A model generated the notes under the pieces. It saw nothing but the letters and a program-made list of their open reading frames with translations. It had not been told where the DNA came from and ran no database searches. From contig JAJXTE010000015.1 in NCBI GenBank assembly GCA_021784115.1, positions 1 to 34,456 on the forward strand: a DNA stretch of 34,456 nt, read 5' to 3'. Below, one piece after another: positions 25,200 to 32,687 of this stretch. This stretch comes from Pseudomonadota bacterium. GTDB taxonomy: Bacteria > Pseudomonadota > Gammaproteobacteria > Burkholderiales > Thiobacillaceae. Position 1 is the stretch's first letter; the number at the start of each line of letters is the position of its first letter. Position numbers and translations under genes: made by a program.

Positions 25200-26438
25200 A
25201 TGCTGAACGCGCTGTGGGTCGGCTTTTTCCTGGTAGCCTTCCTGATCGCGCTGTTCAAACTGGTCTTCCTCGGCGACGCCGGCGTGTTTGCCGCGCTGGT
25301 GAAGGCGCTGTTCGACAGCAGCAAGACCGCGTTTGAAATCGCGCTCGGCCTCACCGGGGTGATGGCGCTGTGGCTCGGCGTGATGAAAGTCGGCGAGCGC
25401 GCCGGCATGCTCGACGTGCTCACCCGCGGCCTCGCGCCGCTGTTCCGGCGGCTGTTTCCCGACGTGCCGCCGAACCACCCGGCACTGGGCGCGATGACCA
25501 TGAACATGGGCGCCAACATGCTGGGGCTCGACAACGCCGCCACCCCGCTCGGCATCAAGGCGATGCAGGAGCTGCAGAAGCTCAATCCCTCGTCCGACAC
25601 CGCGAGTGACGCGCAGATCCTGTTCCTGGTGATCAACACCGCCTCGGTGACCCTGCTGCCGGTCACCATCTTCACCTTCCGCGCGCAGCTCGGTGCCACC
25701 GACCCCACCGATGTCTTCGTGCCCCTGCTCATCACGACCTACATCGGCACGCTGACCGGACTGCTGGTCACCGGGCTGTTCCAGCGCCTTCATCTGTGGA
25801 ATCGCGTCACGATGGCGTATCTGGGCGGCGCGACCGCACTGATCGGCGGGCTGGTCGCGTATTTTTCCAGCCTCGATGCCGCAGAGATGACGCGGCAGTC
25901 GGCCATTCTCAGCAACGTCGTGCTGAGCAGCATCATCGTCGTGTTCCTGCTGATGGCGGTGTGGCGCCGCGTCAATGCCTACGAGGCCTTCATCGAGGGC
26001 GCCAAGGAAGGCTTCCACACGGCGGTCACCATCATTCCCTATCTGGTCGCGATGCTGGTGGCCATTGCCGTGTTCCGCGCCAGCGGCGCACTCGACATGC
26101 TGATGGACGGCATCCGGGGCGCGGTGCTCGCGCTGGGTTTCGACGCACGCTGGGTCGACGCGCTGCCTACGGCGCTGATGAAACCCTTCTCCGGCAGTGG
26201 CGCGCGTGCCATGATGATCGACACCATGCAGGCGCACGGTGCCGACTCGTTCGCCGGGCGGCTCGCCTCCATCGTGCAGGGCAGCACCGAAACGACCTTC
26301 TATGTGCTGGCGGTGTACTTCGGCGCGGTTGGCATCAAGCGCGTCCGTCACGCCGTCACCTGCGGGCTGATCGCCGACCTCGCCGGCATCCTCGCCGCCA
26401 TCGGCATGGCCTATCTCTTCTTCGGAGCGTCCGCATGA
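25200..26438 (+). CDS. SpmA-SpmB fusion, nucleoside-recognition-domain membrane protein
   Basis: 412 residues equal to SpmA (about 1-200) plus SpmB (about 215-412) joined in one chain. Each half has a Gate/nucleoside-recognition repeat: GLTGVMALWLGVMKVGERAG, HPALGAMTMNMGANMLGLDNAATPLGIKAM, then PYLVAMLVAIAVFRASGALDML and ALMKPFSGSGARAMMIDTMQAHGADSFAGRLASIVQGSTETTFYVLAVYFG. Such fusions are common outside spore-formers; the transported or sensed ligand is unknown. 7 nt after the CbiB-like stop; its own stop overlaps ppx by 4 nt. Confidence 0.92.
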   Translation: MLNALWVGFFLVAFLIALFKLVFLGDAGVFAALVKALFDSSKTAFEIALGLTGVMALWLGVMKVGERAGMLDVLTRGLAPLFRRLFPDVPPNHPALGAMTMNMGANMLGLDNAATPLGIKAMQELQKLNPSSDTASDAQILFLVINTASVTLLPVTIFTFRAQLGATDPTDVFVPLLITTYIGTLTGLLVTGLFQRLHLWNRVTMAYLGGATALIGGLVAYFSSLDAAEMTRQSAILSNVVLSSIIVVFLLMAVWRRVNAYEAFIEGAKEGFHTAVTIIPYLVAMLVAIAVFRASGALDMLMDGIRGAVLALGFDARWVDALPTALMKPFSGSGARAMMIDTMQAHGADSFAGRLASIVQGSTETTFYVLAVYFGAVGIKRVRHAVTCGLIADLAGILAAIGMAYLFFGASA

Positions 26439-27910
26439 AGACGTATGACACGCTTGCCGCCGTCGATCTCGGATCCAACTCCTTCCGCCTGGAGGTTGCG
26501 CGCGTGGCTGGCGACCAGCTCTATCCGCTCGACTCGCTGAAGGAAACCGTGCGGCTGGCCGGCGGGCTCGGCGGCGACAAGCGGCTCGACGACGCCACCC
26601 AGGAAAGCGCGCTGGCCTGCCTGCGGCGCTTCGGTGAACGCCTGCGCGGCCTCCCCCCGGAAGCGATCCGCTGCGTCGGCACCTCGGCGCTGCGCGTCGC
26701 CAAGAATGCCGACGTATTCATACCCAAGGCCGAGGCCGCGCTCGGGCATCCGATCGAGATCGTCGCCGGGCGCGAGGAGGCACGCCTGATCTACCTCGGC
26801 GTCGCCCATTCGCTGCCGGCTTCGCCCGACCGGCGACTGGTGGTCGACATCGGCGGCGGCTCCACCGAATTCATCATCGGCCACGGCCTGAAACCGCACG
26901 AGCGCGAAAGCCTGCACATGGGCTGCGTCAATTTCTCGCAACGCTTCTTTGCGCGTGGCGTCATCGACAAGGCTGCGCTGAAGGCCGCCGAGATGGCGGC
27001 GCGCGTCGAGGTCGAGCGCATCGCCAGGGAGTTTTCCAGGGACAACTGGCAGCAGGCGGTCGGTTCCAGCGGCACCGCGCGTGCGCTGCGCGAAATCCTC
27101 GAACAGTGCGGCTGGTCGGCGCGCGGCATCACCGTCGACGGACTCGCCCAGTTGCGCGCCCAGTTCGTCAAGGCGAGACACATCGACGCGCTCGACCTGC
27201 CCGGCCTGACGCGCGACCGCCGCCCGGTCATCACGGGCGGCTTCGCCATCATGGCCGGCCTGTTCGCCGAACTGGGCATCAAGCAGATGGATGTCGCCGA
27301 CGCCGCCATGCGCGAAGGCATCCTGTACGACCTTCTGGGCCGCTTCCACCAGCATGACATGCGCGAGGCGACGGTCGACGAATTCATGCGCCGCTATCAC
27401 ATCGACACCCTGCAGGCGGCGCGCGTCAGGCAGGTGGCGATGAAGCTGCTGGCCGCTGCCGGCGGCAGCGACGAAAACGACGTGCGCCTTCTCGACTGGG
27501 CCGCCCGGCTGCATGAAATCGGGCTGATGGTGTCGCACGGCGGCTACCACCGCCATTCCGGCTACATCCTGGAAAACGCCGACATGCCGGGCTTCTCGCG
27601 CACCGATCAGGCGCGCCTGGCGCTGCTGGCACGGGCGCAGCGCGGCGCCTTGACGAAGCTTCCGGCATTTGCCTCCGGTGCCGTGTCGGACAACGGCCGC
27701 CGGCTCGTCTGGCTGCTGCGCCAGGCCGTGCTCCTTTGCCGCAACCGCGCCGAGCCGAAACTCAACGACGTGAAAGTCGAGGCAAGCACCAGGCATTTTC
27801 GGCTGACGCTGCCCGAAGGCTGGCTGGAGCGCCACCCGCTTACCCAGCGTGCGCTTGAGGAAGAGGCGGGGCACTGGCATGCGGTCGGAATCAAATACCC
27901 GTTCGCCTAG
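26435..27910 (+). CDS. ppx: Ppx, exopolyphosphatase / Ppx-GppA family
   Basis: Removes terminal phosphate from inorganic polyphosphate; GppA-type members also act on pppGpp. The 491-residue protein shows the actin-like phosphatase core, with AAVDLGSNSFRLEVARV at the start, the DIGGGSTEFIIG phosphate-binding loop, GSSGTARALREIL and the VTGG-type loop (VITGGFAIMAGL). It ends with the HD-like C-terminal region (LHEIGLMVSHGGYHRHSGYILENADMPGFS), the length and layout of a full Ppx. Its ATG overlaps the SpmAB stop (ATGA). A 14-bp-arm hairpin follows 11 bp after the stop. Ppx versus GppA is not resolved with certainty from sequence. Confidence 0.93.
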   Translation: MKTYDTLAAVDLGSNSFRLEVARVAGDQLYPLDSLKETVRLAGGLGGDKRLDDATQESALACLRRFGERLRGLPPEAIRCVGTSALRVAKNADVFIPKAEAALGHPIEIVAGREEARLIYLGVAHSLPASPDRRLVVDIGGGSTEFIIGHGLKPHERESLHMGCVNFSQRFFARGVIDKAALKAAEMAARVEVERIAREFSRDNWQQAVGSSGTARALREILEQCGWSARGITVDGLAQLRAQFVKARHIDALDLPGLTRDRRPVITGGFAIMAGLFAELGIKQMDVADAAMREGILYDLLGRFHQHDMREATVDEFMRRYHIDTLQAARVRQVAMKLLAAAGGSDENDVRLLDWAARLHEIGLMVSHGGYHRHSGYILENADMPGFSRTDQARLALLARAQRGALTKLPAFASGAVSDNGRRLVWLLRQAVLLCRNRAEPKLNDVKVEASTRHFRLTLPEGWLERHPLTQRALEEEAGHWHAVGIKYPFA

Positions 27911-27921
27911 GTCGCGTTCAC

Positions 27922-27958
27922 GCATCAGGCGCCGGGCTGGATCGCCGGCGCCTGATGC
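27922..27958. terminator. Large perfect hairpin ending the ppx operon
   Basis: GCATCAGGCGCCGG (27922-27935) and its exact complement CCGGCGCCTGATGC (27945-27958) are separated by 9 bases. It lies 11 bp after the ppx stop. No T-run follows on the plus strand, so termination may need Rho, or the structure protects the 3' end. The stop codon of a possible leftward small frame lies inside it. Confidence 0.6.
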
Positions 27959-28101
27959 CTGGATGGCTCTTGCGCGACGAGCCACTCGCCGCCATCGGCG
28001 CGCATCCGTGAAGGGCGTTCCACACTGAGATCGCCGACGATCCGTCCCTCGGCCGGCCGGCGCGCCTTGCCGGCACCGGCCGACATGAAGTCCAATTCCA
28101 T
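27925..28101 (-). CDS. Possible small leftward gene, unrecognised
   Basis: A frame of about 58 residues starting MELDFMSAGAGKARRPAEG, with high GC at third positions and an AT-rich region (28102-28190) upstream that could hold its promoter. Its 3' end runs into the ppx hairpin, which argues against it being real. A longer start at 28140 (MIYLSN...) uses the AT-rich DNA and is less likely. I recognise no family. Confidence 0.35.
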   Translation of the reverse strand: MELDFMSAGAGKARRPAEGRIVGDLSVERPSRMRADGGEWLVAQEPSRHQAPAIQPGA

Positions 28102-28214
28102 GCTCGACTTAAATATCGATATATTCGATAGATAAATCATAAAAAAATCGTTTGTCTAATAGTTGGTCAAAACATACCATTTGCATCCATGTTTAAAAGC
28201 ATGGGAGCTGGTCG
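28102..28214. promoter_or_regulatory. AT-rich promoter region before cfa
   Basis: Markedly AT-rich compared with its surroundings, with the palindrome ATATCGATAT at about 28114-28123 and an A7 tract. On the plus strand TTGTCT, then 17 bp, then TACCAT (about 28150-28179) is a reasonable sigma-70-like pair for cfa. GGGAG lies 7 nt before the ATG. Confidence 0.4.
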
Positions 28215-29387
28215 ATGCAAAGGGATGACGCTCTGGTTTTTGGGGCAGCGGGGAATGTCCCGCAACGGCACGAGCCACCTGCCGTCATTCGCGACCTCGC
28301 CGCGGATGCGGGCATTTCGATCAACGGCGACGCTCCGTGGGACATCCAGGTCTTCGACGAGCGGGTCTACCAGCGCGTGCTCGCGAAAGGTTCGCTCGGA
28401 TTCGGCGAGGCCTACATGGACGGGATGTGGGAGTGCGAACGCATGGACCAGCTGTTCGATCGCCTGCTGCGCGCCAGAATCGAAGAAAAAATCGACAACT
28501 GGTCGCGGTTTCGCCTGCTCGGTGAAATCCTGCGCAACAGCCTGTTCAATCTCCAATCCAGCGAGCGCGCCTTCCAGGTGGGGGAGCAGCACTACGACAT
28601 CGGCAACGACGTGTTCGAAGCCATGCTCGATCCAACGATGAGCTACTCCTGCGCCTACTGGCACGACGCGGCCGGGCTAAGGGATGCCCAGCAGAGAAAA
28701 CTGGACATGATCTGCCGTAAACTGGACTTGCGGCCCGGCGAACGCCTGCTCGAGATCGGATGCGGATGGGGCGGTCTGGCACGCTTCGCTGCGGAGCACT
28801 ACGGCGTCGAGGTGGTCGGCATCACCATCTCGAAGGAGCAGCAGAAACTGGCGCGCGAGCGTTGCGATGGCCTGCCTGTGTCGATCGAACTGATGGACTA
28901 CCGGGACCTCACCGAGCAGTTCGACAAGGTCGTTTCGGTTGGCATGTTCGAACACGTCGGGCCGAAAAACTATGCGGTCTATTTCGATACGGTGCGTCGT
29001 ACCCTCAAGGACGACGGCCTGTTCCTGTTGCATACCATCGGCATCGACGCCACGTCGCCCAAGACCGATGCGTGGATCGACAAATACATCTTCCAGAACG
29101 GCAAGCTGCCATCCGCCAGAGAGATTGCGTCAACGCTGGAAGACCGCTTCCTGATCGAGGACTGGCACAACTTCGGCCAGGATTACGACTCCACCCTGAT
29201 GGCCTGGTGGGACAACTTCGAACTCGCATGGCCGTTCCTGGAAGAGAAATACGGCAAGCGCTTTTACCGCATGTGGAAATACTATTTGATGAGTTGTGCG
29301 GGCTTTTTCCGCTCGCGACAGGGACAGCTTTGGCAGCTGGTGCTGAGCAAGCCGGAAAGAGCGGGTGTCTATCGTTCAGTGCGGTAG
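28215..29387 (+). CDS. cfa: Cyclopropane-fatty-acyl-phospholipid synthase
   Basis: SAM-dependent methylene transfer to unsaturated acyl chains of membrane phospholipids. 390 residues (E. coli Cfa 382). It contains GFGEAYMDGMWECERMD, the active-site QHYDIGNDVFEAMLDP and MSYSCAYW segments, the SAM loop LLEIGCGWGGLARFAA, VVSVGMFEHVG and the C-terminal YLMSCAGFFRSRQGQLWQ. Typical length with all key motifs. It stands alone, with its own AT-rich promoter region; 215 bp without a gene follow. Confidence 0.96.
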   Translation: MQRDDALVFGAAGNVPQRHEPPAVIRDLAADAGISINGDAPWDIQVFDERVYQRVLAKGSLGFGEAYMDGMWECERMDQLFDRLLRARIEEKIDNWSRFRLLGEILRNSLFNLQSSERAFQVGEQHYDIGNDVFEAMLDPTMSYSCAYWHDAAGLRDAQQRKLDMICRKLDLRPGERLLEIGCGWGGLARFAAEHYGVEVVGITISKEQQKLARERCDGLPVSIELMDYRDLTEQFDKVVSVGMFEHVGPKNYAVYFDTVRRTLKDDGLFLLHTIGIDATSPKTDAWIDKYIFQNGKLPSAREIASTLEDRFLIEDWHNFGQDYDSTLMAWWDNFELAWPFLEEKYGKRFYRMWKYYLMSCAGFFRSRQGQLWQLVLSKPERAGVYRSVR

Positions 29388-29602
29388 ACGGGCGAAAAGG
29401 GGCGTGCTCGGGGTGCCCGCGCGGCAGCGCAGCTTGCATCGGGGCAGCAGACGAAGGGCGGGGTGGCCCTGATGAACCCGCCGATCGCACAGGTGTCCCG
29501 GTGCAAAAGCCCAGGCTTTCCCACGAAACTGCCCGGGCGCCGATCGAGGAGAATGGGCAGGGGTACCTCTCTTAACGGGATGCGGGCCGCAGGTTCGACG
29601 CC

Positions 29603-30043
29603 CTACCTGTCGGATGCGGAATGGACGTCCGCGATTTGCCTCGCGGGGCCGACAATGGACATCCGGATCATTGCTTGCGCATGCACGACAAACCGCGCCA
29701 GCGCCTCGCATTTCTCGCGGCAGGCACAGCTTCGATCCTCGATCAGCCGAGACACCGTCACCGCAAGCGCATCGCACGCATTCATCAGGCGCTCGAACCC
29801 TGCGGCGCTGGCGCACTCGCGCAAGCGCATCAGCGCCAGGGCATAGGCGGCGATCTTCTCCTCGGTCAAGGTGTCAGGGTGGGTAACACATTGATGGGAA
29901 ACGATGCTGCCCATAGCGTTCAATGCATCCACCGCCGCCGCAACCGGATCGTCATGGGCGCCCGCCCCGGGCGCCGCTGTCATGCAGGGAGCGGTTTCTG
30001 TGCCGACCGAATGTTTCGAAGTCAGATATTGCCTGTTGCGCAT
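29603..30043 (-). CDS. Unrecognised cytosolic protein with a C-terminal cysteine cluster
   Basis: 146 residues with a coding-like composition. The first about 30 residues are low complexity; then comes a mostly helical region, DTLTEEKIAAYALALMRLRE...FERLMNACDALAVTVSRLIEDR, followed by CACREKC (three cysteines in seven residues) and ALARFVVHAQAMIRM. The helical pattern recalls phosphotransfer-like bundles but I see no conserved His motif. I do not recognise the family. A good sigma-70-like promoter points at it (30145-30172). It diverges from the DUF2173 array about 490 bp away. An internal Met at residue 21 is an alternative start. Confidence 0.7.
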   Translation of the reverse strand: MRNRQYLTSKHSVGTETAPCMTAAPGAGAHDDPVAAAVDALNAMGSIVSHQCVTHPDTLTEEKIAAYALALMRLRECASAAGFERLMNACDALAVTVSRLIEDRSCACREKCEALARFVVHAQAMIRMSIVGPARQIADVHSASDR

Positions 30044-30533
30044 GGCTGATTCCCCCGGTTATCGAGACGGCGAGCGGGTCTTGTGCTTGCCCGACTGGCT
30101 GGGCTTGTTGCGACAGGTGCCGGCCAAACTTTACCGTCCGTACCACTATAGGATGGTTTGTTTGTACTGCAAATTGGCCGCCCGGCGTGCCTTCCATGGC
30201 GACTGGCGTATTGATGCGGCAGATCCCTCAGCAACCTCATGGACGTTTGTCCCGGACCGCTTGTTTCTGACGATCCTGTTCACTCTTCCTCCACTTAATT
30301 GAATCGGACGGCGGTTCACCCTGCGTCGGACGGCTGGCTTCATGGCTGGCTGAACTGTCTTGCGAAATGACGGGGGCCACACGGAAAGAATCGTGCGCGG
30401 GTGTGGGAATGCAGGAAGCGTTCGCCCCGGCAACGCCCGAGTCGCGGGCAGGCAGCGGCCGATGGCTATCAGAGAAGCAAGGCCTATAACTTCCTATACT
30501 GGTTTCCTGGTCTGGATACGCTGTGGGGGTGTC
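30044..30533. other. 490-bp intergenic region between divergent genes
   Basis: I see no convincing gene. It holds the leftward promoter at 30145-30172 and two pairs of short direct repeats (TCGGACGGC near 30303 and 30327; GGCTGGCT near 30330 and 30344). A TATACT hexamer at 30495-30500 could be the -10 of the DUF2173 array, without a good -35. Confidence 0.45.
30145..30172 (-). promoter_or_regulatory. Sigma-70-like promoter for the 29603-30043 gene
   Basis: Read leftward: TTGCAG (30172-30167), 16-bp spacer, TATAGT (30150-30145). It lies about 100 bp before the ATG, giving a leader of about 95 nt. Confidence 0.55.
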
Positions 30534-30919
30534 GTGTCGAGAACGTCTGAACTGGTGAAATTGCCGGGCACCGTCGCCGCCGGCCTCTTTTCCCGAAAGG
30601 GCTTCCTGGAAGAGTTAAAGGGTCGTTGAGCGAGGCCGAGGCGGGGGAAATGGTGGATCTGTGCGCGGCGATTACGTTGACCATGGAAATGCAGGGCCTC
30701 CTGGTGGGCCGCATGGATGATCAAGCGGGATGGGACGGCTGTTATGGCTGGATGACGCGGGGGCCTGAAATGTCCATCGTCACGATCCACGACAGCATGT
30801 GCGTTGTGCAGGGGCGGCAAACCTCGTTCAATCAACTGATCAAGGCCATGACGGATTCGGCCAATACCGAAATCATCAAACCCGGTGGGAAAGGAGAACC
30901 AAATGCCAGCATTGGATGA
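30534..30919 (+). CDS. DUF2173-family protein, copy 1, split by a -1 frameshift
   Basis: The N-terminal 31 residues (GTG 30534, after a GGGGG ribosome site) read SELVKLPGTVAAGLFS...EELKG and end at TGA 30627-30629. The rest of the domain, LSEAEAGEMVDLCAAITL...CYGWMTRGPEMSIVTIHDS, continues in the -1 frame to 30919. Joined after GGT at 30621-30623, the protein aligns without gaps to copies 2 and 3 (LKGSLSEAEAGEMVDLCAA against the same block). The junction lies on the heptamer AAAGGGT in the slippery X XXY YYZ register. It may be programmed frameshifting, re-initiation at TTG 30626 (overlapping the stop as TTGA), a decayed gene or a sequencing error. The 3' end overlaps copy 2 by 17 nt. DUF2173 has no known function; it is frequent in sulfur oxidisers. 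Confidence 0.72.
30617..30623 (+). other. A AAG GGT heptamer at the DUF2173 copy-1 frameshift
   Basis: The zero-frame codons are TTA AAG GGT CGT TGA. AAAGGGT has the form X XXY YYZ, so a -1 slip re-pairs Lys on AAA and Gly on GGG, then continues TCG TTG AGC in the frame that holds the rest of the domain. The stop is two codons past the heptamer. GGAAGAG lies 2 nt upstream of it and could act as a Shine-Dalgarno-like stimulator, though the usual spacing is longer. Confidence 0.5.
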
Positions 30920-31235
30920 ATTGATGTCTTTGCCAGGGGTATGTGGGGCGATCGAATTTTCTTGTACGGGCGAGGTGGGCCCGTTGCGTGGCGATCTGGA
31001 CCGTGATTTTGCATAAATTGTTGCGCAGATGTGTGCCGCCAATATGGCGATTTACCGCATGCCGGCCACGGGATGGACGACGCTGACAGGTCAGCAAGGG
31101 TTTCTGCCCGAACGCGGTTTTGCCTTCGTAACCCTGGATCACGTGATCATGGGCATGAACGGCAACGCGATCCTGGCGCACAGAAGGGATTTCGATTACG
31201 ACGCCGCTTACCAGCGCTTCAATGCGACCGTATGA
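30903..31235 (+). pseudogene. DUF2173-family gene, copy 2, with an in-frame TAA
   Basis: Starts ATG 30903 after a strong AAAGGAG site: MPALDELMSLPGVCGAIEFS...LRGDLDRDFA, then TAA at 31014-31016 (codon 38), then in the same frame IVAQMCAANMAIYRMPATGW...YDAAYQRFNATV to the stop at 31235. The two halves fit one 110-residue DUF2173 domain; the missing residue is expected to be Gln (CAA to TAA, a single C-to-T change). The downstream half keeps intact coding sense, so the stop is recent, read through, or an error. ATG 31029 could restart translation but lacks a ribosome site. Confidence 0.72.
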
Positions 31236-31265
31236 ACGCGGCGCCGGTCAAAGGAGAATTGCACC

Positions 31266-31601
31266 ATGTCAGATTTGGATTGCGTGTCGGTGCTCAAGGG
31301 TGTCGTTGCCACCCTGCGGTTCGATGACGACGGGACCCTCGCAGAGGCCGCGGGGCAGCTGGATCAGGTCGACACGAAACTGGCGGCCGAATTGTGCTAC
31401 GCGAACGGGCGCATCATGCACCACAACATCAATATGCTCATGACCCTTTCCGGCACGTCGGGGTGGCCACCTCGGGGCTGGATGATGATGGGTGATGAGC
31501 TATTTATTTGTGCAGTGGCAGAGGTGGCCTGTTTCGTACGCAATCACGAGGTGTCTTTCGAGGATGTGTTCAGCGGCTTGACGGAAATTTCCCAGAAATA
31601 A
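31266..31601 (+). CDS. DUF2173-family protein, copy 3, intact
   Basis: 111 residues after AAAGGAGAA: MSDLDCVSVLKGVVATLRFDDDG, QLDQVDTKLAAELCYANGRIM, PPRGWMMMGDELFICAVAEVACFV. The whole family fold is in one frame. It lies 30 nt after copy 2, surely the same transcript. Identity to copies 1 and 2 is modest but the LPGV/LKGV start, the Cys-x-Ala-Asn helix and the GW-x-M strand align. No function is known. Confidence 0.8.
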   Translation: MSDLDCVSVLKGVVATLRFDDDGTLAEAAGQLDQVDTKLAAELCYANGRIMHHNINMLMTLSGTSGWPPRGWMMMGDELFICAVAEVACFVRNHEVSFEDVFSGLTEISQK

Positions 31602-31672
31602 AGTCGCCCGGTGCAAGTAAAGTGACGATACCGTGTCATGCCCGCACGATTTGACGGCCGCACCGAAGAAAA

Positions 31673-31692
31673 ACGGGGACCTGCGTCCCCGT
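31673..31692 (-). terminator. Intrinsic terminator of the OmpA-like gene
   Basis: ACGGGGAC-CTGC-GTCCCCGT, perfect 8-bp arms and a 4-base loop. Read leftward it is followed by a T-run (complement of AAAAA at 31669-31673). It lies 24 bp past the OmpA stop. Confidence 0.85.
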
Positions 31693-31715
31693 GATTGACT
31701 TGAGTGGCCGCGCGA

Positions 31716-32360
31716 TTACTTCAGCCGTACCAGTTCGACGCGACGGTTCTTGAAGCGTCCCTCATCCGTAGCGTTGTCGGCCACCGGCTGGGATTCGCCA
31801 TAGCCCCTGGCGGACAGGCGGTCTGCGGCAATGCCCTTGCCGACCAGATAGTTGCGAACGGCTTCGGCACGCCGCTGGGACAGGTCCATGTTGTATCTGT
31901 CACTGCCGCGGCTATCCGTGTGGCCTGCGACTTCGATATTCACATTGCCCCATGTGTCCAGGGCCGTGACGTCGCGGTCGATGATGGCCATGTCTTCCTG
32001 ACGCAGGGTGGCCTTGTCAAAGTCAAAATTCACGCCTTCCAGCACCAGTTTCTGCGGCACTGGGGCCGGTTGTGCAGGCGCGACATATGCCGGCGCAGGC
32101 GCAGCGGGCGCGACATAGGCGGGCGCCGGCGTGGGTTCGGGCATTGCAGCGACCACTGCAGGCGCCGGGCAAGGCGTATCAAGAAGTTGCCGGCCCGGGC
32201 AGCCAATGGTCCTGTAAAGCTCATAGCCGACTGTTTTTCCGGTCGGGCTGGCGGCATTGGAAGGATCGTAAAAAATGCCCGTTGCCGCGTGTGCACTGAC
32301 AAGCCCCGCAGACATCAGGATTGCACCAAGGGTGCTTATAAGGAAAGGTTTCGTGCGCAT
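31716..32360 (-). CDS. OmpA-family peptidoglycan-binding envelope protein
   Basis: 214 residues: signal peptide (1 to about 26, ending SAHA before ATGIFYDPS), a short region with two cysteines (CPGRQLLDTPCPA), a Pro/Ala linker repeating PAPAYVAPA (about 70-100), and an OmpA C-terminal domain (about 105-214). In the domain, LEGVNFDFDKATLR, VAGHTDSRGSDRYNMDLSQRRAEAVRNYL and YGESQPVADN...NRRVEL carry the Asp and Arg that bind diaminopimelate. No N-terminal beta-barrel, so it is a soluble or linker-anchored envelope protein. AGAGGGA precedes the ATG. Confidence 0.93.
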   Translation of the reverse strand: MRTKPFLISTLGAILMSAGLVSAHAATGIFYDPSNAASPTGKTVGYELYRTIGCPGRQLLDTPCPAPAVVAAMPEPTPAPAYVAPAAPAPAYVAPAQPAPVPQKLVLEGVNFDFDKATLRQEDMAIIDRDVTALDTWGNVNIEVAGHTDSRGSDRYNMDLSQRRAEAVRNYLVGKGIAADRLSARGYGESQPVADNATDEGRFKNRRVELVRLK

Positions 32361-32687
32361 GATCAGGTCCCTCTTAATGTGAATTTGAGCAAAATTTGAT
32401 GGGCATCCTGAGAGGGTGTTTCGAGGATGTTTTGCTAACCCATTGATTAAGAGTACGTCAAAGCAAATATGGGTTCTGTACGCCAGCGAACATAGCCCGC
32501 ATTTTCGTAATCAGGGCAGGGGGCGTCACGGAATCAAGGGCGCGGCAGGAAGGGCGGTGTGCCGCGACGCGTCCTGGCTTTCGCCGAGATCGCGTGGGCC
32601 ATCATTGGATTCGCGCCCCGGCCGGCGCATGGGGTGCGCCGAGTTCGCGGATATAGGGGTCTGGGGACCCCCAGCTATTGTGTTGCC
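32361..32687. promoter_or_regulatory. 327-bp region between the OmpA-like and GGDEF genes
   Basis: Holds a leftward promoter candidate for ompA: TTGACG (32461-32456), 17-bp spacer, TTAGCA (32438-32433). At the other end the hairpin GGGGTC-TGGG-GACCCC (32656-32671) may terminate the leftward diguanylate cyclase transcript; only TATAT follows it, so it is weak. I see no gene between. Confidence 0.45.

Noticed and set aside
30050-30302. Rightward frame starting MADSPGYRDGERV in the 30044-30533 gap
   Set aside because: It overlaps a good leftward promoter, has no ribosome site and has no family resemblance.
32060-32140. Repeat-rich stretch as a possible mobile or CRISPR-like repeat
   Set aside because: It is the coding repeat for the PAPAYVAPA linker of the OmpA-like protein.
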